Assembly (NCBI RefSeq): GCF_900496995.4
Contig: NC_044004.1
Location: 50,994,224-51,058,223 of the forward strand
Direction: 5' to 3'
Origin: Aquila chrysaetos chrysaetos
Lineage: Eukaryota; Chordata; Aves; Accipitriformes; Accipitridae
DNA: 64,000 nt
The notes below the pieces were generated by a model. The model ran no database searches. It was given only the letters and a program-made list of their open reading frames with translations, and was not told the DNA's origin. The translations under genes and the position numbers were made by a program. This document shows, in pieces, positions 27,561 through 39,500 of the stretch; within the stretch, counting starts at the first letter, position 1, and each line of letters opens with the position of its first letter.

Positions 27561-30500
27561 GGAGGGAGGGAGGGGGGGAGACCGTGCCGGGGAACGGACG
27601 TGAATGTTCCTCTCTGGTTGCATGTCGGGGTTAAGCTGGGGCGGTGTGAGAAGGGTGGAGAGCGAGTCTCCGGAGGTGCTAGGTGAATCGGGGAAGGCTG
27701 TGCCGAGTGATGACCGCCTGTCACGCTTGGGCGTCCCGGCTCTCGGACGCTTGTGCTGCAGCAGGGCTACACGCGAGTAACTGGAGTAGGTCTGGGTCAG
27801 GAAAGCACCTGCAGCCCCTCAGCTGTAGATGAGAAGGGACTTCCGTCTGCTGTAAATAGGCAATGTGTGAATTTTTCCGTCATTGCTTCTCCAGCGTCTT
27901 GTAAAACATCTGACTTCGAGGCGTGCCATCCCCAAGGCTGTGGCAAATCTGGGCCGGTCAGATGCCTCAGGAAGTGCTTTATCTCCCCAGGACACTCTCC
28001 ACAGCTGTGCAAAAGTAATGGAGTGTGCTTCTGCTGACATTTTGCTGATGGCCTTGGGAGCTGGTGGCACAGCAGCCTAAGAGGTGGAGAAATGTCTTTT
28101 AGTGATAGCTGGGAGAGTTGACTGGCATGAAACCAAGCAGTGGGTTGGACACTGAAACCCCAAGAGGCCTGAGCAAATAAGTCATACACACTTGTCTCAC
28201 TTCTTCCTGAGGAGCCGAAGCTCTCGGTGAAAGCAATAGCACACAGAGATCTTGGGGAGGGGGCCGAGATGATTAAGATGCCTGCTGCCTTAGCGTGACT
28301 GTTGTGCCTGTCTGTATTGGTTCTGCAGAGCACACGCAGTCGCAGAAGAATGAGAAGGTGCAATGCTCAAACCACGACGCGACACATACGCTCGTTCTCT
28401 CCCACAATGGGAAGCTTTCTGAACACTGGACTACAGCCTCAGCTGACTGCTCTGAGACAAGGTAAGAAGCTCTCATGGAGTGGAGGTATGGGTGGTAATG
28501 GTCAGAAGATGTAGCCCACTTTTCCTAAAGGTAACATCCAAGAGACTGAGGCGTGTTCCTGTTGTAGAGAGGGAGCTGGAACACACACATTCCTAGGACC
28601 CAAAACTTTATCATCTTTTTAAACCAGGCAAGAAGTGCACTGATTTTGAGGGGAATACCAAGATCTGAGCTGCTTGGGATGCACAAGAGACAGGTTTCTC
28701 TCAAACTTAATAATGGTTGGTAGCACATACCAGAGTAATGCAGATGACCTGCAAACCACACGTGGCTTGGGAAAGCTGCAGGTGAAAGACTCAAGCACAT
28801 CTGAACCTTGCCACCCTCTGATTAATCTGTGAGGGTAACCATCATCTAAAAATGGCACATCAGTTTGCTATGGGATTTTCTGTTAGCTTGCCCAGGGCTG
28901 AGCCTGACTTTTTTCCAGCTTTCCGTGGTGCAAAACACAATCAAATCAGTTAGACCAGCTGCAGTAGGCTAGCATCAGTGCAGGGTGAATCAACTGAGAG
29001 GTGACCTGTATTTTTCTACGTAATTCCTGCTAAATGTGCTAGTATCTTCTTCGTTTACTTTGTCTCATGGCACAGCATCTATCTACTTTGATTTTTTTTT
29101 TTTCCTTATTTTTGTAGGCTGGTGAAAGGACTAGGAAACCGAGATATTGTTCAAATAGCGTGTGGGGACCAGCACGCCGTTGTGCTCTCCAGAGGTAGCC
29201 TCTTTCAAGCACACTTTTCCTCCAAACGGGAGTCACATTATGGCAGGCTTGCTCTCGGAAGGGAGTGTTTGAACTACTTCCAGTAGTTGGTGACACCATT
29301 AGAGAGTAATGAGCGGTGGGTAGGGGACACAAAGTGCGCTGGCTATCAGCGCTGCCCTTTCCTCCCAGCACCCGGGGACCTGCAGCTCTGTCTTTCTCCA
29401 GTTCCTGAGCACCACCCCTCCGCAAAGGTGTGTTGTGGAGAGCAGACGTGGCTGCCCCACTCTGCGGTCACCAGACCTGCTCATTCTTAAGTTGGAGCAC
29501 CTCTCTGGTTGGGAACTTCTTGCAAGTATGGCTTTAGAGCTGCAAACACCCTGCCTTTATTCTTGCTGTGCTGAGTCACACGGGCAGCATGGGACTGCCC
29601 TGAAGGGGTCAGAAAGCAAACAGGGAGATCTGGCTGCTGCTGCTGCTGGTCTCACCTTGGAGCTAGGTCCCTGAAAACACTGATTTTCACTCCCACTCCC
29701 AAAGTGCAAAAACTCAAAGGAAGCAGTGAGGCTGAGCTGTTTCCTTTTATTCTGTGCGTGAAGGAGGTCAGCTCTTCACCTGGGGCCAGAACACCCACGG
29801 ACAGCTTGGAGTGGGGAGCCAAAGCACGCTCATTCCCCAACCACAGCTGGTGGAAGGACTACAGGGCATCTCACTCGCTCAGATTGCTGCTGGAGGAGCT
29901 CACAGCGCTGCCGTCTCACTCTCTGGAGCTGTCTACTCCTGGGGAAAAAACGATTTTGGACAGCTGGGACTTAGAGACACAAAAGGTAAGGAAAGACAGC
30001 AGCAGGAAGGTGTTTTCCTGGTCAGTGGGCTTACTGCAGGCACAGGAGTGGCTCCTCAGGACTGTCAAGCCTCTTTGGAGCAGCAGCGGACAGTAAAGTC
30101 TTTTGAAGAAAGTATATCTGGATGAGGTCTTTGTTTCCTGACCAGGAAAGGCATGCAGGGACAAGGGATTTAGGGATTGTATTTCTACAGAGAACTTCCA
30201 ATCATTTTATGTGGCCAACTGGATAGCGTGGGCTCTTAAACCCATGTCTCAGAGGTCTCTTTCCACTCCCATTCTCTCTCCATGCAGTTTTGCATGAAAG
30301 AAATTAATTTTACACCTCTTTGCCTTCTTTAATTCTCTATAAACACAAGGTGAGAGAAGAATTAAAATCACCCATTTTCTTCAAGCCTAGAAGGCTAGAG
30401 CAGAGTTGCCCTAGCCAGACAGAACCTGAAGTCAGCAGGATCTGAATGAGTCTGGACCCTTGAGAGTCAGATATTTTGAAGCCAAGTACCTTTTGGCAAG

Positions 30501-33500
30501 CAGATGTGAAAGCACTGTGTTTTGTTTCAGATCGAATGTAAATGAAAAGAAAATCCTATGAAAAAGAACATTATGAGAAAAAAGTATGTTCTAGTGGAGG
30601 GTAGAAAACAACTCAAACCCAAGTTGTAAATACATGAATTGCTATAAGAGAGGACTGGAAAGTGCTAAAACACCCTATTTTCTAAATCTTTCTTTGTGTG
30701 AGACCCCCTAGTACTCTTCCACTTCAGCAGTGCTATCTTCTTTCCAGACAGGGACTGCCCATCATACGTTGGAGCATTAGAGCACTGGAAGACTGTATTT
30801 ATCTCATGTGGGGCAGATCATACTGCGGTTCTCTCCAAGGTGAGTCTGAAATGGAAAGTCAGCATCCGAGACCTCACCCTGCGAGAAAAGATACACTGCT
30901 AAAAGTCAGCACGGAGAAATTGGGATGGCAACGCTTGCTTCCATCCAAGTCTGAAGACAATCCCCAAGGGATGCTAACTAAGCTATTGGGAAAATTGGCC
31001 TTTTCTCAGATTCCCGTCACCTGCATGTAAACTTTTGCAGGGAGGCGGTGAATGAGAATCCTGGAGCAAAGAGGTGCAATTCAACTCTCAGTATTTTTGA
31101 AAATATTGTCTTTTTTTTTGTAGCACGTTGGTGACTTAAGAAGATATGAACAATAGCTAATTCACTAGGGTTTACTCATACAACTAAAACTCTTAAACAT
31201 CAGGGAATTATTCTCAGGAGTTAAATTGCTTTTTTCAGGAGTTAAATGATTTGGACATTAGACAATGTAAGATTAGGCTTGACACGAAGTGAACTCTACC
31301 TGTGTTTGAATCAGTGATGTTTTAAATCAAGTCCCATATAACGTATTGTGTCTTGCTGGCTCTCGCTCTCGGTGGTGACCATTTGAATGATGTTAATAAT
31401 GCAGTGATCCTGTTGATTGCTTCTTTGTTTTCAAGGAGGGGTTGGTGTGCACCTTTGGAGCAGGAGGGGCTGGCCAGCTCGGTCACAACTCCACCCGGAA
31501 TGAACTCACGCCTCGTGTAGTGGCCGAGCTGTGGGGAGCAAGAGTTTCGCAGGTTGCCTGTGGCAGGTGGGAAAGTACCAATAACATGCCTTCCAAGGTC
31601 AAGGTCTTAGGGAAATCACTGAAGAACAGTAGGGGAGGGGAGTCCCCATGATGTTCAAATCCCTGTATCCCAGTAGGCCAGCACTGTCAGGATATTGTCC
31701 AGTCATCATGTGTAAGCCACCCTCCTGCCACAGCCCCTCTGAAAGCCGAACCCTCAGCCCATGCCGAGCAGAGGGAGGGGGCTGCAAAAAATACCAGAAG
31801 CCCTTGGTTTTTGCTCTTTTAAGAAATGAAAGATGTACTGGGTTCCAAAGGCCAAAAGACTGTCAAAAGCCTGCATCAAGAGAGTCACAGAGTTCCCATC
31901 CACTTTAACAAACTGGTGGGTCCTTAGAAGGAACCAGAGTGGTGATAATTATCCAATTTCATTCTGCCTTTCTGGAACTGGGCCAGAAAAAGTCTCCTGT
32001 CGACTTTTCTGGGCTTTGTATCAGGAGCATAGAAGTTGCACTTGAAAAAATAGAAGGGCGTGAAGCTAGCAAGCCATAACACTTTATTTTCGTATGTGGA
32101 ACCAAGGTAAATCACAAATATTAGAGGATAGTATAGGGAATTTGAGTCCATACGTTTCTTTATTGCTGAATGTTTATGCAAGGAAGGGTCCTATGACTTT
32201 GGTTAAAGGGGTTCTATAGCTGGACTGTTGGGAGTTTTAAAGACAACCCTCAGCTATCCACTCTGAAAACGTATCTCTAAATTTTATTCTGACTAGCCCG
32301 ATGGTATGAGCTTATTATGACTATTATTCTTTTTCTGAACAGACAGCACACGTTGGTCTACGTCCCCTCCTTGGACAAAGTCTATTTGTTTGGTTCTGAT
32401 GAAGAAGGACAGCTGGGACATGAGAGAAAGCCTACTCAGTTGATACCACTTCCCATCAATTCACCAGTGAATACTGGAGAATCCTGTCAGGGTAAGGACT
32501 ATTGCAGATGTGTACAATCTATATTCGTTTCTTCCAGGGCAACGCTTGCTTTCTTGATTTCATGTTTGTACTGAGAGGCTAACATTACGTCTCATGCTTG
32601 CTTGGTCATCCCAACAGATTCCAGCAATGGATAATTCCATTTGCTGCTTGATTTATCATCATGGGTAATGGCCACATAGGATCAACTTTTAGACAGACAG
32701 CAACTATCTGAGGGATTTCTTTATTGTTCCACATCTGTGCACTGAATTCTCTGAAGATAATGACTATCTCTTCAAACGTTCCTTTGAAAATATTTTTATT
32801 CTTTCACAGAAAACAACACATCACAAGAAGTGATTGAAACTGTTGCAGGAGGAAACCAAAGTATTGTCCTTTGCAAGAAGAACGAGGTATGTGCATATTT
32901 GATCATGGCTTCTAATTTTACCATTGTTGACATTACTGCTGGAAACATTTGGATTTTCCATCCTGCTTTTAGTGCACCAAGTTTATGTATGTCTTATGCT
33001 TACACAGAAACTAACTTGTAGTGCAATTATATATCTGTTTGGTGGTTAATGCATCTAGATCATTTGCAGCTGGATGACCATTAATTTGTTCATACTTAGG
33101 CTGAAATCTTCTTGTAATGATTGGCTTGAAAAAATGAACCCCATCTGCTAGACCTGTAATCTCTCAATACTTTCACGCATTTCATACAGAATTCCTATTT
33201 GAATGGAATTGCCACTCTGAAGGATGAAGATGTGGACACATGGATTTCTAATTTCGGTTTGCAACACTGGGAGAGTATAAAAAAGTAAGTCAGAAACCTG
33301 CTGTTTGTTTTTTTTTTTTTTTTTCTCTGATACATGATTTTCTCTAAAAATTATTATCCTTTGGAGGCTATTGTAGGAACTGATGTTCAAGAATTTAGCT
33401 GAGACAGAATCTTGTACCAGGACTTCTTACTTAGGTTTTGCACAGGAAAAAGAGATGTTGATGAGCAACAGCCCTTTGATAACCCTTTTGCAGGAACAGA

Positions 33501-36500
33501 GCAGATGTACTGCCTGTCTTCGGAGGCTTGTCCTCCTCTTCTTGCACAGGATGGTTGTTAAGTTGATGAAGAGCCAACAAGTTAAATCAGTGAAAGATTT
33601 GGTCTGCAGGCCAAGGCCTTGTGCAAAAATCATAATGCAGAGTACCCAAATTGGAATGTTTTGTGTGTGTCAGCATTTAAAAATTAGTGATCCCTTCTTT
33701 AGTTACCCATTTTCAAAAGCAGTAAGTATATACTACTGTGGGAAGCCTTACACTTACAGCTGAGAATTATGATTATGTAGTCTTTTTTCAGATCTTACGT
33801 GGGAGGTTATTTTCTTTGGGCAAGTCTGACTCCAGTTGCTGATTTAGCACATTTAAAAATCTTGGCTGATTTGGATCTCAATGTTCCCCTGACCACTTTT
33901 AGTATGGTTTAGATCATATGGGAAGCAGTTGTTGAGAGAGTGAGAGAGAGAAAGGGTTCTTTCCAGATACCAATAGGAAGGGCCTGACAGCAAATCACTT
34001 GATAAAATAGCTGCTTTAACAAGAATAGAGAACCGGGAATACAGGTAGCGTGTAAGTCTAACATCCCTTCAGACACTGGGAACCCAGCTTTCATGCAGCA
34101 GCAAATGGATACCCTGATGGATTTTCCCTCGGTGTGCTACAAAGATCCCGTCCGTGGAGGGGTTCCTCCTCCCTCCCATGCCACACTGCCTTTTATTTTG
34201 CATAACAAACAAGACCAGGCAACGTCGCAAGCTGTCAGGAGAAGATATCTCCATCATAACACCCACCAGCGTGCGACACAGGCTGGCATGGGGCGCTTGA
34301 GCAGGTTCCCTTACAAGGCCCAGGGGAGCAGAGGTGGCTTGCTGACGATCACTAACTCCTCAAATACAGTGTCTTCTGCACGGCGCTCAGTACAGTGGTG
34401 CCAAGAAAAGTTTTATGTGGTCAGGTGCAGACACACTTGTACCCATGGTTTCTGTTCTTTCAGAATTAAAAACCTGAAGTTGCTACTCATGTTGAAAGAA
34501 TTGACTTTGGTTTGTTTTTTACTGTCAGGAGTATCAGACTGATCTTTTCGTCTGAGGCTTGCATCAACGGAAGCTTCCTGGAGAAAAGGTAGCGTGTGCT
34601 GACTTAGACATAACAGAATATATTGGCTGCATGTAAACTGACCAGAAAGTGTTATTGTAGGCCACATATGTAGAGAAGATGAGTCGTATCTGAATTTGCA
34701 AGAAGCAAGTCTGTATTTTTGAAAGCCCAAGCTAAAATTAAGGGTTTTTTATCCCCCAGTCCTATTGAAATTTGCTGTAGAAGCTCACATTCTAGCAGAT
34801 TATCCTATAGTGACATTTGACAGATGATGATAATCCCTTTAGGCAAAATTACAGCTCCCAAAGGATCCATAATAGCTCCTCCTGGCACTGAAGTGCAAGT
34901 CGGTTTAGGGTGAAACAGAGGAAGCCTACCATTAACAGTGCACAGCCACAGAAGACAGGAAGGACGGAATGTTAAACAGGTCACACCACAGTGAGACTAT
35001 CTTCTCAGAACAGAATGAAATTATAGCCACTGGAGCTGGGGCTGAACTTTCCAAGTGTTTTCTGATGTTAGGATGCTTCACTATTCATTCAGTAACAAAA
35101 CCCAGCTTATCACATCATTTGGTGTTCTTTTTTTCCTTTGTGATAGAGACAAACATTTCAAAACTTCCAAAGACTTCTCAGGTGTAGACATATCAGAAGT
35201 GCAACGTTTTTATGAGAAGATCAGCAAGAAGCCAAAAGTCTTACAGGAGGTAAGGACTGAATATAAAGATTCTCACTACGCAGATACTGAGGAGCTCTGG
35301 ATTTGTGCATGAAACTTGGGAATTTCACGGCAACCTAATTCATAGATGATTTTGGCAAAACATAATTGCATTTTTAACCCTTGTCTCTTTTTTTTTTCCT
35401 CTGAAGGTGCAAAAGGAGATTGAGAGGTTACTGCCATCATTGTCTTCCTCTCCCATCTCGCCTGAAAATTTTAGAGTCTACTTGGTCTTGCCTTTCCTTC
35501 TGCAGGGAGAGGATGACAGCTCTTACCATTCTCTCGGGCTTCTAGCAGAAGCCATCATGAAGCTCCAGCCAAAGGACCTGCAAACTCTTGGTAGGGTTTT
35601 ATGATGATAGAACTGAATGATTTAAATGCTTGGTCATTTTTGGCTGTGGAGCAAGAGTTAGTATCACTGATGTAATTTGTTCCAGAGTTCAGCCAAAAGA
35701 AATGCTTTCAGTAGAAGTAGAAACATGGGGACTACACAGCAAGACGCAAGAAAAAAAAACCCTCTCAGTCTGAAATTTACTGGTTTTTGTAGTGCAAAAT
35801 TAAGCTTTTTTTTGTTTGTTTAGTTCATTTGATAAAAAGAGAAAATGCAGCTTCATCCAGAAATTGCAGTTATATGCATGTTACCTGTGACACATACTTC
35901 ACTAGCTGTTTTCTTTACAGAATGCCTGTGGTCAAATCTAGAAACATCCTTTTTCAAGCAGCTGGTCATTCTGTATCAGAGGGTTTCCCAGAAAAATCTG
36001 TCTCAATTTATCGTGGAAGTCAGCAGCTGCCACAGAAACCCCTTAAACCTGTACCCACATGAAACAGTGACTCTGCAAATACTGCAGATTCTTTATCAGG
36101 TGAGAAAGTGTTTGGATCCTGATTAGATAGGACGTATCAGTACAAGTTAGAGTATTTTAATCCTTTTTACTTGTTGAATTCTCTGGGTTTCCTTCTTACA
36201 AGGGAACGCGGGGCCTTGTCATTTGACATTGCTTCAGGCATCTCTTTGGCTCTACACCAGCATAGCTTTGAAAGAATCCCGCTCTTGAGCTGTGCCTGGC
36301 TGACCCTCTATAGAAGTGAAGAGCTGAAGTGTGTTACAGCCCCTGGCAGGGGGAGGGATGCTTTCAGTGGTGTGAGGAGTGCATGCACTGATGTGTACAG
36401 AGCTATGCATCGATGTGGTGTCCATTAGGTAGCATGCCCATTCCCCTTTCTGCTGGTGAGACCCCTCGCCCCAGTAACTTGCTCACAGCATTTAAAAGGC

Positions 36501-39500
36501 AACCCACCTGCTTGGCACATCGTGGCTGCCACAGTAACGCCGTATGATGCTTTAAGAGTCCGTTACCCGAGACATTTTCTGGGACAATAGAATTAGACCA
36601 TGTTTAGCTGCATACGAACAAGGGGAAGAAAGGGGGCAATAAGTGTATTCTTCTTGACAACCATCCTTTCTCCTGCTGAGATGTTCAAAGTTTAGGAAAG
36701 TCAAGAGCTCCTGACGGAGTCCTGTTAAGGGGTCTTCATTGTAAATGAAATTTGCTTTCCAGCTAGTTTATACATGGCTTTCTGAGACTTCTCACTGTTG
36801 AGCGAGCACTTCTATCCTTCCAGTTCTCTGCAGGGTCTCAGAGCTGTTTCTGCAGAGAGCCCTGTTACTCCTTAGTCCTGTCCTGCCACGTAGACGCATA
36901 GCTCACTAGATCTGCTGACACCCCTTTTCATATTGTGTGTGTTGATGCAGGTGAACTCCAGAACTGGTTGCAGAGTACAAGAAAACAACTTCTATGTGCC
37001 TCAAGTGAAAGTTATTATCAGATTGTGTTGGGTCATTAATACAGAAGAAGTAAGTATAAAATCTTACCAGCAGTGCAAACCACTTTTTTTTGTTTTATTT
37101 AAATGAGTCGATACATATGAAAGTCAGCTCTAGACTCTAGCCAATTACATCTCAAAGGCAACGCATTTTCCCTAGTTCTCCAGCTGTTCTAAATTATGCA
37201 AGCCATTTACCGTCCCAGTATTTTAGCAGCTACAATAGTGCCTCTCCTGCGATGACCCCTGGTTCTGAGAGTTGGAGCTGTCTTCCAGCATCTTAAGCGG
37301 CTCTATTTGCTTTGAACTGGTGAGCAGCATGAAATAGCACCAGGAGGGATGGTTGCTATACTTCTTGTTATTCTGGATTTTATTATGTTTAATTAACAGA
37401 AATATTGTGAGGTCTCTTTAAATGTTTATGTAGAAATCCTGTTGAGCATTTCAATTTACTTAAATCTAAAACCAAAGCCGTGGTAACAAAAGATAATCTG
37501 TGAAATGGTTCATTTCTTGATGACACAAAGGAGTGAAAATTAGCTACCAAATGCAATTGGTGTCACAGGAAGCAGCATGACATAGAAATGTGGATAGTAC
37601 GGGCTTCCTTAGGCAAAAAACACAGTTTTCTGGCAACTTGGCTGGAATTCACAGGGCAACTGCCTAATTCTTTCATAAGCTTTTGTCTGCTAAGTACCAA
37701 TTTTGTAGCAATTAACCAGAGCGGAGGAGGAGGTTTGAGAAACAGTATAGAATCAAAAGTCAAATAGGACATTACCTGAAGTTGCTGCCCCATCACACTA
37801 GAGGTGTAACACTTTGAATTAGATTATTTTGTACACTAATATCTACTTTTGGTATTACAGATAATAAACCCAACAGTTTTTAACAACAATATACCATAAC
37901 CTGGGTATCCAGGACATTTTTACTATGTGTTTTGGTTTAGCTGAATTATGGAAGATGCTACTAAAATCACTCTCTCTCTGTTTTATTCTTGGGGCACTTT
38001 AACACAAGCGTCTGCCTGCACAGACAGTTCAGATGCCTGTCTCTCAGGGTTTCCCACCCACAGAAGTGTTTAGAAGCTGCTTTTAGGAAGTGTGCCTCTG
38101 CCAGTATAGTGTTCTTGTACACAACAAGGGCATGTTTCAGAGATACAGGAGTTTGCCAGGGTACAGACTGGCAGTTCAGTCCGCACATGTACCCCCAAAC
38201 TCTTGATTTTGCATGAGAAATCAACATGTCATCTTCTTTCTTCCTTGTCATTTCAGATGGCCCTATGGAAGCTGACCAAATATCCATGCATCTTTGACAT
38301 GCAAGACAAGATCGATGTTCATTACACCGAACGCAACGTTCTGTCCAACGCCTTTAGTACTGTAAGCGTGACCAATTTTTTTACAATTTAGAAGAGATAA
38401 ACACACTGCCAACAGATTGTTACTTCAATTTTCAGATAAACCTATTAAGTATGGGCCACGAACAGTGGCTTTTCCCAGTTAGAAGACAGTGCCTTCTGCA
38501 AGACATATGGACCCATTTAAATGACGCACCAACCCAGCAGTTCAGGAGGATCTTAATGGTAAGATACCAAATTGTATTATTTGTTAGCTCTGAATATATT
38601 GCTGCAGCGTTTTTTGGTTTTCAGTGTTGCTGAAGCATTGGTAGAAGGGTTTCAGTAGTCACCGAGCATACAACAAAACAACTACTCATGAAATTATTGT
38701 AAAACATGTTCTATGGGGGATGGAAAGTAAATCTGGAGGGCAGTATCTTACATTCTTATTGCAGGTAGCCATTAAGCTTTGTTGCAATAAGTTAAATTCA
38801 AGTGGCAGTGCTATTTACTGTGAAGTTGCTTTGGGGTGATGTAATAGGATTACTCAGGAAACTGGTAATTGGCAAAGTCCATTACTATTACTGCTACACT
38901 GATTTTAAAGGCTCTAAGCTAGTTTGCTGTACAAGAAAAACCCAGTGGCTGGGGAGCCAGCCTTAGAGGCCAGCAAGCAACATAGCCACAAAAGCCATTT
39001 CTCTCAACGAGGTGCTGCCTGAAGGGAAAGGAAGGATAGTGCCAGCAAGAGAGACGAAATGCTGATTATAATGCTGCTGCCTCCATGTGGCTTTAGTCTG
39101 CGGTTTCCACACAAAAGGTTCTGGCAGCTGTATTTTCTGCAGGTATTGCAATGCTAGCCCTGCCCTGCAAAAACCATTAGATGGCTGACATGGGAACAGG
39201 GCACCTGCCCAGAGCAGAGCTCAGCTCAGGGACCATGTGCCGTATCAGTCACAAGGGCTGTCAAGAGTCTGGCACCACGCCTGTGCAGCAGGAAATACCA
39301 ACCTCAGTGCCTGATTACCCAGTTCTGGTTCTTTCCAAGTGAGCCTTCTTGCCAACCAGAGCTGTCAAAGCTTTTCCTTCCTGTACACTTAGGAGAAGAT
39401 TCACAATGGCTCCTAGAGCTACCTTTCCTTCCCTCTTCCTCACTACAGCCACTGAAAGAGGTGTTTATTTACAGAGGCAATACAGCTTGTGCTCTGTACT

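Noticed and set aside
26709..27724. Minus-strand open frames of ~300 codons over the HERC promoter
   Set aside because: Compositional artefacts of the CpG island; two overlapping frames are equally open.
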